A stretch of 64,000 nucleotides of DNA from Sporosarcina sp. ACRSM (GTDB lineage Bacteria > Bacillota > Bacilli > Bacillales_A > Planococcaceae). A program made the position numbers and the translations under genes. The DNA lies in NCBI RefSeq assembly GCF_022346545.1, contig NZ_JAKRNU010000001.1:124001-188000 (forward strand), given 5' to 3'. Below, one piece after another: positions 55,142 to 63,998 of the stretch. Every line of letters starts with the position of its first letter. Position 1 is the stretch's first letter. Under the pieces are notes generated by a model that saw only the letters and a program-made list of their open reading frames with translations, was not told the DNA's origin and did not search any database.

Positions 55142-56680
55142 TTACACCGGGTAAACGCCATGTTTCCGCTCGGTGAATACCATGTATTTGGATAAATAAA
55201 CATCCAAACGCGATGCAAGCTCTTCACGTAAACGGTTCGGTTCTACAATATCATCGATGATCAAATCTGAAGCAAGACGGTAAATGTCGATATCCTCGCG
55301 ATATTCCTCCCGCTTTTCCGCGATGAAGGAAGCTCTTTCCTCTTCAGGGAGGGAGGCGATTTTATTCGCATAGACGGCATTGACCGCTGCTTCCGGTCCC
55401 ATGACCGCGATGGACGCTGTCGGAAGTGCAATGCAGCAATCCGGTTCGAAAGCGGGTCCCGCCATCGCATATAACCCCGCGCCATAAGCTTTCCGGACGA
55501 TGACTGTCATTTTAGGGACGGTCGCTTCACTCATCGCTGAAATCATTTTCGCACCGTGTCGGATAATCCCGGCCCGTTCAACATTCGTTCCGATCATGAA
55601 ACCGGGTACGTCGACAAGGAATAATAGCGGTATATGGAAAGCGTCACATAGATTAATAAACTTCGCCGCTTTATCGGCGCTATCATGAAATAGCACTCCA
55701 CCTTTGACACGGGGCTGATTGGCAATGATTCCGATCGGCTGGCCATTGATCCGTCCAAGTGTCGTTATAAGTTCAGGAGCAAAAAGCTTCTTAATCTCAC
55801 ATTTCGAACCTTCATCAATTAGGCGATCAATCAATTGGTACATATCGAATGATGCGTTTTGATTGTTCGGGATGATCTCTTCGATGCTTTTCTCAGAAAT
55901 TGTGGGCGCTTTTGCCTCCGCTTTTACTGGCTTCTCCGTAAAGTTTTCTGGGAAATATGTTAAATAGTTTCGCGCGTAGGCAATGGCTTCTTCTTCATTT
56001 TTCGCGAGGACATCTCCACAACCCGATACCGAGCAATGCATCTTCGCGCCGCCCATTTCTTCCAGCGTCACTTTTTCCCCTATCACCATTTCAGCCATCC
56101 GAGGTGAGCCGAGATACATCGAGGCGTTCTCCTCAACCATGACAACGATATCACAGAAGGCTGGAATATAGGCGCCCCCCGCAGCGGATGGTCCAAACAA
56201 CAGGCAAATTTGAGGGACTTTCCCTGACATTTTCACCTGATTATAAAAAATCCGTCCGGCCCCTCTGCGACCTGGGAACATTTCCAATTGGTCCGTGATC
56301 CGGGCGCCTGCCGAGTCGACTAAGTACAGCATCGGACAACGCAGCTTTTCGGCCGTTTCTTGAATGCGTAAAATTTTCTCAACGGTCCGTTTCCCCCAAG
56401 AACCCGCTTTGACAGTCGAGTCATTCGCCATGACACAAACCGTGCGGCCATGAATTTTACCAATGCCTGTGACAACGCCATCCGCCGGTAAATCACCTGC
56501 TAGTAAATTGGCAAACAGCCCGTCTTCCGCTTTCAGCCCATCGTCAAAAAGCAGTTCCAATCGATCACGGACAAACAGTTTCCCTTGTTCTGTATTTTTT
56601 TGATGATATTTTTCCTGGCCGCCTTGCAAGACGGATTCTTTTTTCAGTTGGTAATCAGATTGCGAGATTGTTGTCGTCAT
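55142..56680 (-). CDS. yngE: acyl-CoA carboxylase, carboxyltransferase subunit (YngE-like)
   Basis: 512 residues. It has the crotonase-like N- and C-halves of biotin-dependent carboxyltransferases: GRRGAGRIFYNQVKMSGKVPQI and GPSAAGGAYIPAF in the first half, and DVPGFMIGTNVERAGIIRHGAKM and KAYGAGLYAMAG in the second. The best fit is B. subtilis YngE, a methylcrotonyl- or propionyl-CoA type enzyme. It needs a biotin carboxylase and BCCP; the BCCP is two genes upstream but no biotin carboxylase is in the operon. GGGAGG precedes the ATG. Confidence 0.92.
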   Translation of the reverse strand: MTTTISQSDYQLKKESVLQGGQEKYHQKNTEQGKLFVRDRLELLFDDGLKAEDGLFANLLAGDLPADGVVTGIGKIHGRTVCVMANDSTVKAGSWGKRTVEKILRIQETAEKLRCPMLYLVDSAGARITDQLEMFPGRRGAGRIFYNQVKMSGKVPQICLLFGPSAAGGAYIPAFCDIVVMVEENASMYLGSPRMAEMVIGEKVTLEEMGGAKMHCSVSGCGDVLAKNEEEAIAYARNYLTYFPENFTEKPVKAEAKAPTISEKSIEEIIPNNQNASFDMYQLIDRLIDEGSKCEIKKLFAPELITTLGRINGQPIGIIANQPRVKGGVLFHDSADKAAKFINLCDAFHIPLLFLVDVPGFMIGTNVERAGIIRHGAKMISAMSEATVPKMTVIVRKAYGAGLYAMAGPAFEPDCCIALPTASIAVMGPEAAVNAVYANKIASLPEEERASFIAEKREEYREDIDIYRLASDLIIDDIVEPNRLREELASRLDVYLSKYMVFTERKHGVYPV

Positions 56681-56764
56681 ATTGTTTCCTCCCTATTTCC
56701 CTGTATATTGAAGACTGCGGTTTTCTGCAAACGCCTATTACCCTTCCAATCGATGATTCATGCG

Positions 56765-57691
56765 TTAAACGCTAGCTTTTCGGTTTTCTTGGCAGTTCGC
56801 CGCTTCCATCTCCATTTGGCGGCTCTTCAATTTTTCACCCCGAATGTTTTCAATAAGGCGGGCCGATGTCATTACGGCATCGACTTCGACGCCGGTCTCG
56901 ATTCCCATTCCATGGAGCATATACAATAAGTCTTCGGTCGCGACATTGCCGGAAGCCCCTTTGGCGTATGGACAGCCGCCCAATCCTCCGAGCGCGCTAT
57001 CGAAAATTGTAATGCCCATTTCAAGTGATTTCACAATATTAGCGAGTGCGGTTCCTCTCGTATCATGGAAATGCATGGCAAGCTGATCCGCACTGAAATA
57101 CGGCAGCAATTCCTCAAGCAATCGTTCCACTTGCGTAGGGACGCCGACGCCGATTGTATCGCCTAAAGAAAGTTCGTCGATTCCCATGGAAAAAAGGCGG
57201 TCGGCCACTGTTCTGACTTGTGCGGGTGCTACCGCTCCTTCATACGGGCAACCGATCACGGTTGACAAATAGCCTCTCACTGTCTTGCCCGCCGCTTTCG
57301 CTTCTTTTACAACCTCTTCCAAGATCGGATATGTTTCTTCTATGGATTTATTAATATTATTTCGATTATGCGCCTCGCTTGCTGACATGAAAATGCTCAC
57401 TTCATCGACTTCGATGTCCAATGCCCGTTCCAGGCCATTTACATTCGGGACGAGCGCGGCATACGTGACACCCGGCTTCCGACGGATATTCTTCAATACT
57501 TCTGCAGCATCAGCCAGCTGCGGAATCCATTTCGGGTGGACAAAGGAACTCACTTCGATATACGAAAGTCCTGTTTCGGAGAGCGAATCGATCCATGTAA
57601 TTTTGTCCGCTGTTGATATGGACTGTTTTTCATTTTGCAAGCCGTCTCGCGGTCCGACTTCTTTAATCGTGACAGATGTTGGTAGTTTCAA
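56765..57691 (-). CDS. yngG: hydroxymethylglutaryl-CoA lyase (YngG-like)
   Basis: 308 residues. KEVGPRDGLQNEK (10-22) starts the TIM barrel. The C-terminal signature GGLGGCPYAKGASGN holds the active-site Cys, and the metal His pair is in MHFHDTRGTAL. It splits HMG-CoA into acetyl-CoA and acetoacetate, the last step of leucine/isovalerate breakdown. The start is a TTG at 57691 with GGAGG 8 bases upstream. It lies 12 bases after the BCCP gene. Confidence 0.95.
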   Translation of the reverse strand: MKLPTSVTIKEVGPRDGLQNEKQSISTADKITWIDSLSETGLSYIEVSSFVHPKWIPQLADAAEVLKNIRRKPGVTYAALVPNVNGLERALDIEVDEVSIFMSASEAHNRNNINKSIEETYPILEEVVKEAKAAGKTVRGYLSTVIGCPYEGAVAPAQVRTVADRLFSMGIDELSLGDTIGVGVPTQVERLLEELLPYFSADQLAMHFHDTRGTALANIVKSLEMGITIFDSALGGLGGCPYAKGASGNVATEDLLYMLHGMGIETGVEVDAVMTSARLIENIRGEKLKSRQMEMEAANCQENRKASV

Positions 57692-57703
57692 TGATAAAAC
57701 CTC

Positions 57704-57916
57704 CTATTCAATCTCAACGAGGATATCCTCGTCATTGACGAAATCTCCTTCTTGGATTTGGATCTTCTTGACTATGCCGTCCTTTTCAGCGGCTATCGGA
57801 ATTTCCATTTTCATCGATTCCAGGATGATGATATCTTGTCCTTCTTTCACTTCATCCCCTTCCGCCACCAATACTTTCCAAACACTTCCTGCCATACTCG
57901 CTACAATATTCGTCAT
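57704..57916 (-). CDS. biotin carboxyl carrier protein (YngHB-like)
   Basis: 70 residues from the ATG at 57916 (GGAGG 8 bases upstream; an ATG at 57922 is too close to it). It is a single biotinyl domain with ESMKMEIPI carrying the biotin-accepting Lys. It shuttles carboxyl groups between a biotin carboxylase and the YngE-like carboxyltransferase. In B. subtilis the carboxylase gene lies directly beside it; here it does not. Confidence 0.95.
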   Translation of the reverse strand: MTNIVASMAGSVWKVLVAEGDEVKEGQDIIILESMKMEIPIAAEKDGIVKKIQIQEGDFVNDEDILVEIE

Positions 57917-57929
57917 GTTCATTTCCTCC

Positions 57930-58721
57930 TCATTGATCGATAAATTTCGGTTGCCGTTTTTGAATAAAGGCTTCGACGCCCTCTTTTACATCTTTCGTCT
58001 GGAATACTTGGCCGAAATAATCCGCTTCAGTCACCAACCCTTTTTGAAGCGTTTGCTCATAACCGACATCAATCGATTGCTTGGCAAACGAAACGGGTTG
58101 CGAAGAATGATTGCAAATCTTCTCTGCGATTTCCAGCGCCTTTTCTAGCGCTTTCCCTTGCGGCACGACATGATTGACGAGGCCGATTCGTTCAGCTTCT
58201 ATAGCTGAAATCGATTCCCCAGTGAAAATCATTTCTTTCGCCCTTGCTTTTCCGATCAAACGCGGTAACCTTTGTGTACCGCCAGCGCCTGGGAATAATC
58301 CTAATGTCACCTCGGGCAGACCAATCTCAATGGATTCCTCCGCAATCCGGATATCGCAGCTTAAAGCAAGTTCACATCCTCCGCCTAAGGCGAGTCCGTT
58401 GATGGCGGCGATGGTCGGATGGGGCAGCTGTTCGATCTTATTAAGCGGTTGTTGAAGCCAAAGCGCCTTCTGTTTCGCTTCTTCCACCCCTTGTCCGATC
58501 CATGCCGGGAATCCTTTGATGTCCCCTCCGGCAACAAAAGCCCTCTCTCCTCCACCGGTGAGAATGACGACCTTCACATCCGGATGACGTTCGATTTCCT
58601 CCACGACTTCGTTCAATTGTTCAATGACAGCGGCGCTTAAAACATTGACCGGCGGATTATCAATAACGATCTTTGCAATATTTTTTTCCAGGGACCATGC
58701 TACAACACGGATTTTTTGCAT
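57930..58721 (-). CDS. yngF: enoyl-CoA hydratase (YngF-like, methylglutaconyl-CoA hydratase type)
   Basis: 263 residues of the crotonase fold. The oxyanion-hole parts AFVAGGDIKGF (60-70) and NGLALGGGCELALSCDIR (108-125) and the catalytic Glu in IGLPEVTLGLFPGAGGTQRLPR are present. From the operon it should hydrate 3-methylglutaconyl-CoA to HMG-CoA, which the next enzyme cleaves. AGGAGG precedes the ATG; it ends 8 bases before the BCCP gene's first ATG. Confidence 0.92.
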   Translation of the reverse strand: MQKIRVVAWSLEKNIAKIVIDNPPVNVLSAAVIEQLNEVVEEIERHPDVKVVILTGGGERAFVAGGDIKGFPAWIGQGVEEAKQKALWLQQPLNKIEQLPHPTIAAINGLALGGGCELALSCDIRIAEESIEIGLPEVTLGLFPGAGGTQRLPRLIGKARAKEMIFTGESISAIEAERIGLVNHVVPQGKALEKALEIAEKICNHSSQPVSFAKQSIDVGYEQTLQKGLVTEADYFGQVFQTKDVKEGVEAFIQKRQPKFIDQ

Positions 58722-58733
58722 CGGCTTGCCTCC

Positions 58734-60296
58734 TTATGCTTCTAGTTTCACTTCACCGAAATCTTGACGTAAAATATATTTCTGGATTTTGCCGGAAGGT
58801 GTTCGTGGCAATTCATCGACGAATACGACTTTCCTCGGCTTTTTATAGCTCGCTACATGTTGCACACAATAACGGATGACTTCTTCCTCCGTCAGTTGGG
58901 AATCTTTCTTTTTAACGACAACCGCGCACACCGCTTCGATGTATTTCGGATCAGGTATGCCGACGACGGAAACTTCTTGAATGTCTTCGTGGCGATAGAG
59001 AATATCCTCGATTTCAGCAGCGTAAATGTTCTCGCCGCCACTTCGGATCATATCTTTCTTCCTTCCCGCAATCGTTAAGTATCCATCCTGATCGAGCTTC
59101 CCTAAATCGCCCGTTTTACACCAACCGTCTACAAACGTTTCCATCGTCGCTTTCGGATTTCGCCAATAGCCTACTGACACCGCCGGCCCTTTAATCGCAA
59201 TCTCCCCTACTTCACCGACAGGCAACATATTGCCATGATCATCAATGATCTTGATTTCCGTAAGCGGCATCGGCTTGCCGACCGTTTGCCCTTTTGTAAA
59301 TGCATCTTGCGGGTCGAGCGATGCAGCGATCGGTGTCCCTTCCGTTAATCCATATACTTGTACAACACCTACATTTGGATACAGTTCTTTCAATCGTTCG
59401 AGAGCGGATGGCAATAATGGATCCCCACCGGTGTAAATCGTCCGAAGCTTTTCCAACTTATACTGATCGATGTCCGTAGCGTTCAGCATTTCATAAATCA
59501 TAAATGGAAATAAAAAGCAATCGGTCACTTCCTCCTGCTCAATTACCGATAGAATTCGACCGATCTCAAATCCTTGACTCTCCGTAATGACCAGTGTTCC
59601 ACCCATCATAAGAACGGGCAGTCCAATGTCTTCCATCGCACCTACATGATAGAGCGGACCTGTTGTCATGCCAATTTCTTGACCCGTGAATTTCCATTTC
59701 AACGATTGGATAGCTGAAAACCATAGGGTCGTATCATGTGTCCAAATGGCTCCTTTTGGCCTGCCCGTCGTCCCCGATGTATACATCAGCATGACCGGAT
59801 CACTTAATTTAACGTTCTGTTCCGGCACTTCTTCTACTGAACCGTCTTCCAACAGTCGCCAAGGTTGAGACCACTCCGGAATCGGTTCCTGTTCATTCTC
59901 CAAGCAAATGTATTGTTCCACAGCCACTTGCTGGCGTACTTTATCCAATTCACTCGTCAAATTCGAATGAAAGCATAATACTTTCGTTTGGGAATCGTTA
60001 AGGGCATATGCAAGTTCCCCACTTGAAAGCCGGAAGTTTAAACGCACCGCAATGGCACCAATTTTTGCGGCAGCAAAATACAACCCGAAGTATTCCAAGC
60101 AGTTATACAGCAAGACGCCCACTCGATCCCCTTTTTGAACGCCTAATTCGCGAAGCTGATTGGCATAGCTGTTCGATATACGATGGAGGTCGGCGTATGT
60201 CCAACTTCTCCCCATCTCTTCTTTTAATGCAATTTTTTCCCGAGTTGCCGGATGGAGCCCATTCGCCATCTTTCTCGTAAACAGTCCAACATCCAT
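58734..60296 (-). CDS. yngI: AMP-forming acyl-CoA synthetase (YngI-like)
   Basis: 520 residues of the ANL superfamily. MYTSGTTGRPKGAIWTH (about 171-187) binds ATP phosphates, VYGLTEG and YWRNPKATMETFVDGWCKTGD follow, and RTPSGKIQKYIL carries the catalytic Lys near the C-terminus. It activates a short or branched acid with CoA and ATP. It is first gene of the operon, 25 bases after the predicted transcription start of a sigma-54 promoter, with GGGGG before the ATG. Confidence 0.93.
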   Translation of the reverse strand: MDVGLFTRKMANGLHPATREKIALKEEMGRSWTYADLHRISNSYANQLRELGVQKGDRVGVLLYNCLEYFGLYFAAAKIGAIAVRLNFRLSSGELAYALNDSQTKVLCFHSNLTSELDKVRQQVAVEQYICLENEQEPIPEWSQPWRLLEDGSVEEVPEQNVKLSDPVMLMYTSGTTGRPKGAIWTHDTTLWFSAIQSLKWKFTGQEIGMTTGPLYHVGAMEDIGLPVLMMGGTLVITESQGFEIGRILSVIEQEEVTDCFLFPFMIYEMLNATDIDQYKLEKLRTIYTGGDPLLPSALERLKELYPNVGVVQVYGLTEGTPIAASLDPQDAFTKGQTVGKPMPLTEIKIIDDHGNMLPVGEVGEIAIKGPAVSVGYWRNPKATMETFVDGWCKTGDLGKLDQDGYLTIAGRKKDMIRSGGENIYAAEIEDILYRHEDIQEVSVVGIPDPKYIEAVCAVVVKKKDSQLTEEEVIRYCVQHVASYKKPRKVVFVDELPRTPSGKIQKYILRQDFGEVKLEA

Positions 60297-60330
60297 TGGA
60301 TTTCCCCCTTTCGTTTCTCGCTATTACTAC

Positions 60331-60348
60331 AAGCAAGTTTCATGCCAA
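60331..60348 (-). promoter_or_regulatory. sigma-54 promoter of the acyl-CoA operon
   Basis: The minus strand reads TTGGCATGAAACTTGCTT. GG (60346-60345) and GC (60334-60333) are separated by exactly 10 bases, as in the -24/-12 consensus TGGCAC-N5-TTGCW. Transcription would start near 60321. A sigma-54 activator gene lies directly upstream. Confidence 0.85.
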
Positions 60349-60406
60349 GTCCAAATACATTGAATAATCCATGTTTTTAAACTTCTATTCACGCAGATAT
60401 TTGCTG

Positions 60407-60430
60407 CATTTTCCGGGAATCCGGAAAATG
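60407..60430. promoter_or_regulatory. upstream activator site, perfect palindrome
   Basis: CATTTTCCGG-GAAT-CCGGAAAATG is a perfect 10-bp inverted repeat centred about 97 bases before the predicted start, the usual place for a sigma-54 enhancer. TCCGGAAA half-sites recur in the terminator at 60506-60540. Confidence 0.7.
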
Positions 60431-60505
60431 GTTATGACTTCTGCTTTCCAAAAATCTCATTGGATATGGTTTTTCTTCACTCACACACATGGATAAATGG
60501 GCAAA

Positions 60506-60540
60506 ATAAAAAATCCGGAAATCCGAAAAGTTTTCCGGAT
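60506..60540 (-). terminator. terminator of the sigma-54 activator gene, with enhancer-like half-sites
   Basis: ATCCGGAAA (60513-60521) pairs with TTTCCGGAT (60532-60540), with T run on the minus strand (A at 60506-60513). It carries the same TCCGGAAA core as the palindrome at 60407-60430, so it may also be a second activator site. Confidence 0.65.
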
Positions 60541-60557
60541 CCCCAGATTATTGTTGA

Positions 60558-61922
60558 TCAATCGATGAGTTGATATTTTTTAATCTTCTCGTAAATGGTG
60601 GAGTTGCCAATTCCTAGCATCATCGCAGCTTTATTTCTATCGTATTGGCTATTCTTTAACGCCTGTTCAATAGCCTGCTTTTCAGTCTCTTCCACAATTT
60701 CCTTCAATGTTTTTTTCTGTATATCTACAGCTTCCTTCGTCAAGTAATCCGGCAAGTCTGGCATTCTAATGAGGCTATCTTGCGCCAAATGGACGCCGGC
60801 ATTCAGTACATTTTCCAATTCCCTTATATTCCCGGGCCAGTTATACCGTTGAAATAATGCGAGTACGTCTTGCTGAACGCATTGCACCCGTTTTCCGATT
60901 CTGGACGTTATTTTCTCAAGAAAATGCTGGACGAGCATTGGAATATCTTCCGTTCTTTCACGCAAAGGCGGAACCATTAATTGCACGGCATTGATCCGAT
61001 AAAATAAATCCTCGCGAAACTCCCTGTTTTCAATCATTTTTTCCAATGGGCGGTTCGTAGCAGCAACAATCCGGACATCCACTTTTTGAGATTGAAGGGA
61101 GCCGACCGGTTCCACTTCCCCTTCTTGAAGAACACGCAACATCTTCACTTGCATATGTAGAGGCATATCTCCAATCTCATCCAAAAATAAGGTCCCGCCA
61201 TCCGCCAGTTGAAACTTGCCGATCTTCCCGCCTTTTTTCGCCCCTGTAAAAGCACCTTCTTCATAGCCAAATAACTCGGATTCTATTAAATGTTCCGGAA
61301 TTGCACCACAATTCACACTGACAAACCGTTTTTGACTGCGTGAACTTAGTTGATGGATGCTTTGAGCGATAATTTCCTTTCCTGTTCCACTTTCTCCCCT
61401 AACCAAGATGGAAATATCTCCTTCAGCGATTCTTTTAATACGTTCTTTCAATTCCAATATAGCTTTGGAGTTCCCTTTTAGATCATGTAAGGTATAGTTG
61501 ATCCCGTTCATCGGCTCGTCTTCAGGATGATAAAGATTGTTCCTTGCCAATAGTTCTTTTATATTATTATTCATTTCCTTCCAATCATGAAGATCACGAA
61601 ATAGGATTGTCCCAATCGCACCAATGATCTCTTTATTTTCGATAATGGGAATCCGATTCGCGATGACAAAACTGCCGCGCAGAAACTGTAAGTCCGCCAT
61701 TTCCGATTGACCGGTTTGAACGACAAGATGCATCCTGGTATTTTCAATAAGATTTGCGACATACTCCCCAACGACATCTTCCCGATTCACTTCTAGAAAC
61801 TCGCAATATTGGTTGCTCATATACTGGATTTTCCCGTTCCGATCCACAATGACCGTTCCATAATTGGCACTTTCAAATACGATGTCGAGTAATTGATGAT
61901 TAAAGAACTGCTCGGAAATCAT
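60558..61922 (-). CDS. sigma-54-dependent transcriptional activator with PAS domain
   Basis: 454 residues from the ATG at 61922, about 6 bases after AGAAGGGGGA; the ATG at 61943 has no properly spaced site. N-terminal PAS sensor (about 8-110), then an AAA+ domain with Walker A GESGTGKE (about 164-171), GAFTGA loop (about 220-225) and Walker B GTLFLDEIGD. A Fis-type helix-turn-helix lies at the C-terminus (NSQYDRNKAAMMLGIGNSTIYEKIKKY). GAFTGA contacts sigma-54. It should activate the operon at 60296 and may sense its acid or acyl-CoA substrate through PAS. Confidence 0.95.
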   Translation of the reverse strand: MISEQFFNHQLLDIVFESANYGTVIVDRNGKIQYMSNQYCEFLEVNREDVVGEYVANLIENTRMHLVVQTGQSEMADLQFLRGSFVIANRIPIIENKEIIGAIGTILFRDLHDWKEMNNNIKELLARNNLYHPEDEPMNGINYTLHDLKGNSKAILELKERIKRIAEGDISILVRGESGTGKEIIAQSIHQLSSRSQKRFVSVNCGAIPEHLIESELFGYEEGAFTGAKKGGKIGKFQLADGGTLFLDEIGDMPLHMQVKMLRVLQEGEVEPVGSLQSQKVDVRIVAATNRPLEKMIENREFREDLFYRINAVQLMVPPLRERTEDIPMLVQHFLEKITSRIGKRVQCVQQDVLALFQRYNWPGNIRELENVLNAGVHLAQDSLIRMPDLPDYLTKEAVDIQKKTLKEIVEETEKQAIEQALKNSQYDRNKAAMMLGIGNSTIYEKIKKYQLID

Positions 61923-62012
61923 GTGATGTCCCCCTTCTCCCATTCACCTCTTCTCTAACTATTTTACATGATATCCGAACCTTCTCAAAATAGAAAAAAC
62001 TCATCATTTTTC

Positions 62013-62507
62013 CTATGGACATAAAACGACGATTTGATAAGGTGTCGTTTGGGCTGGGATACTTCTAGTCGTCGCACCATAGACCACAATCAAATTCCGA
62101 TTGGCAGGATTCCCCCTAAAGGCCTGCCCGTTTTGCAGAACGATTGGTGTATTGGGAGCGAGATTCAATTGCAGCATCCCATCACTGCTGACGAGTTGTC
62201 TGTTGAAATAATCGACTTTCACATTTTGATAAGAATGGTCCTTGGCCATGACAAGAGCTCGATATTGTGGAGGATAAATGAGAGGTACAGGGGCATTTGC
62301 ATCATAAAAGCCAGTGACTCGATCCCCGACCGACACCATAGCATGTTCCACAAAATAAGTCGTAGGCGACACAACAAAATTGACGATATTCCCATAACCG
62401 TTATCTACCGTAAATAATGTATAACAACCTTCACTGCCGGCATTTTGTCCGATTGGAAAATCATTGATTGCTGTGACAGTTCCACTAAACGATAAAAAAC
62501 TGACCAT
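62013..62507 (-). CDS. uncharacterised beta-rich protein
   Basis: 164 residues from the ATG at 62507 (AGGAGG 6 bases upstream). No signal peptide or helix-rich part. The text alternates strands (FSGTVTAIND, GCYTLFTVD, IVNFVVSPTTYFV, VGDRVTGFYDANAPVPLIYPPQY), which suggests two OB- or barrel-like halves. Similar proteins occur in Bacillus without a known role. It is a single gene. Confidence 0.65.
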   Translation of the reverse strand: MVSFLSFSGTVTAINDFPIGQNAGSEGCYTLFTVDNGYGNIVNFVVSPTTYFVEHAMVSVGDRVTGFYDANAPVPLIYPPQYRALVMAKDHSYQNVKVDYFNRQLVSSDGMLQLNLAPNTPIVLQNGQAFRGNPANRNLIVVYGATTRSIPAQTTPYQIVVLCP

Positions 62508-62587
62508 ACTTTTCCTCCTATCCAAATGGACCTCTATCTAGATTATTCAAAGGCTAACAAAGCGTGAAAGTTCAGTGCTATGTCTAT

Positions 62588-62611
62588 CAAAAAAGAAGCA
62601 CACCGCTTCTT
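62588..62611 (-). terminator. intrinsic terminator of the aldo/keto reductase gene
   Basis: On the minus strand AAGAAGC-GGTGT-GCTTCTT (62593-62611) is followed by TTTTTT. Confidence 0.8.
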
Positions 62612-62632
62612 GCCGATGCGCTTCCTCTCTTC

Positions 62633-63475
62633 TTAAAATTCCTCATAAAATGCTGGATCTTGATTTTTCAATCGCCCATCCGGACGTGTCAATGTTGCGA
62701 TTCTTTCCATCTCTTCCTCATTTAAGGTGAAATCGAAAATCGAGATATTTTCCAGTTGGCGTTCTGGAGAGGCTGACTTTGGAATTGGAATGGCTCCCAG
62801 TTGAATATGCCAACGTAAGATCACTTGCGAGATCGACTTGCCATGCTGATCGGCAATCTGTTGGAGCACTTCGTTTTCGAGCAGTTCATTGGCTCGGGCG
62901 ATCGGACTCCAAGACTCGGTCTTCACATTATGTTTCTCATGCCATTGCCGTTGTTCTTCCTGATTGAAAAAAGGATGCAATTCAATTTGGTTGAGACTCG
63001 GCAGTACACCCGTTTCTTTCTGTAGTCGCTCCAAATGTTCAGGCAGGAAATTACATACACCGATGGAGCGGATGAGTCCTTGTTTTTTCGCATCGATCAA
63101 CGCCTGCCAAGCTTCCACATACAAATCTTGCTTCGGATTTGGCCAATGAATCAAATAGAGATCATAGTAATCCAGATTTGCACGATATAAGGATTCTTGA
63201 ATCGTGACAATCGCTTTGTCATACGTTTGGTAACGTCCCGGCAATTTGGATGTAATCCGTAATTCTTCCCGCGGTACCGAACTCCGCCGAACTGCTTCCC
63301 CTACTGTCCCTTCATTTTCATAGTTATAGGCGGTATCAATCAGCCGGTAGCCGATATCAATGGCCTGCTTGATCGCATTTGCGCCTTCATTTCCATTCAG
63401 CTTATATGTACCTAAACCAAGAGTAGGCAACGTTAAGCCATCGTTTAATCGTATTTCTGAGATTACTTGATTCAT
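62633..63475 (-). CDS. aldo/keto reductase
   Basis: 280 residues from the ATG at 63475, 9 bases after AAAGGGG; a start at 63514 would cover that site. TIM-barrel AKR with the catalytic tetrad visible: Asp and Tyr in DTAYNYENEG, Lys in ITSKLPG and His in LIHWPNP. The C-terminal IPIPKSASPERQLENI binds the NADPH phosphate. It reduces aldehydes or ketones such as methylglyoxal; the true substrate is not evident (B. subtilis YtbE/YvgN are close in type). Confidence 0.92.
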   Translation of the reverse strand: MNQVISEIRLNDGLTLPTLGLGTYKLNGNEGANAIKQAIDIGYRLIDTAYNYENEGTVGEAVRRSSVPREELRITSKLPGRYQTYDKAIVTIQESLYRANLDYYDLYLIHWPNPKQDLYVEAWQALIDAKKQGLIRSIGVCNFLPEHLERLQKETGVLPSLNQIELHPFFNQEEQRQWHEKHNVKTESWSPIARANELLENEVLQQIADQHGKSISQVILRWHIQLGAIPIPKSASPERQLENISIFDFTLNEEEMERIATLTRPDGRLKNQDPAFYEEF

Positions 63476-63565
63476 TTTCTCTTTCCCCTTTCCTTTATAA
63501 GGTAAAGGTATCATTTAGCTATCTAAGAATTCAAATAGTTGAATCCTTTATCTACTCACCCGAGA

Positions 63566-63607
63566 AAAACCTCCTCCCATGACGAGTTCGTCACAGAAGG
63601 AGGTTTT
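63566..63607 (-). terminator. strong hairpin terminator after the DUF1540 gene
   Basis: AAAACCTCCT (63566-63575) pairs with AGGAGGTTTT (63598-63607), extended inside by TGACGA/TCGTCA. A run on the left gives T on the minus strand. Confidence 0.8.
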
Positions 63608-63690
63608 CCTGTTAAGAAGGCTTCATATGTGTGATTCTAGATGCAAATTGAGGGTTGAATTCCTCGGACGCGACTTAGAATCCGCCGTGT

Positions 63691-63846
63691 TCAATCTCTC
63701 GGTACGAATGTTTTACAATCGGTTTCTTCACTGCTCGTTGCCTTTTTACCTTTTTGGCTGACAACGTAAATCGATTTGGCGCTACATTTATTGCCTGAGC
63801 TCCAATATTTACAGTTGTTCACTTCACAAAGAATTTCTTGAGCCAC
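63691..63846 (-). CDS. DUF1540 family small cysteine-rich protein
   Basis: 51 residues from a GTG at 63846, 9 bases after AGGAGG; the frame is open to 63879 but that part overlaps the ribosome site. Contains C-x4-C, then C in NKCSA and a last C in ETDCKTF, with the NCKYWSSGNKC core of DUF1540. Probably binds a metal ion. In Bacillus such proteins are often single genes of unknown role. Confidence 0.8.
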   Translation of the reverse strand: MAQEILCEVNNCKYWSSGNKCSAKSIYVVSQKGKKATSSEETDCKTFVPRD

Positions 63847-63961
63847 GGCTTCACACCTCCTTTTTTGTAGGATGCACAAGATCGCGAGAAAAAATACTTA
63901 TTTTAAAATGGTTCAAACCAACCTTACTTTACATATGTTATGATGGACAAGGTTCTAAAAA

Positions 63962-63998
63962 AGAGGTTCGCAAACTCCCTCTATAAAAAACTAAGGAG
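63962..63998 (+). ncRNA. preQ1-I riboswitch
   Basis: AGAGG-TTCGCAAACTC-CCTCT forms the P1 hairpin, followed by ATAAAAAACTAAGG, the conserved A-rich tail that makes the pseudoknot. The ligand-binding core matches the B. subtilis queC leader nearly base for base. The tail runs straight into AAGGAG, a ribosome binding site, so control is probably at translation. The regulated gene starts just beyond the window and should act in queuosine synthesis or preQ1 transport. Confidence 0.88.

Noticed and set aside
57285..58148. Long plus-strand open frame of 287 codons
   Set aside because: It is antisense to three textbook genes (HMG-CoA lyase, BCCP, enoyl-CoA hydratase) and has no ribosome site; a product of codon bias in the real genes.
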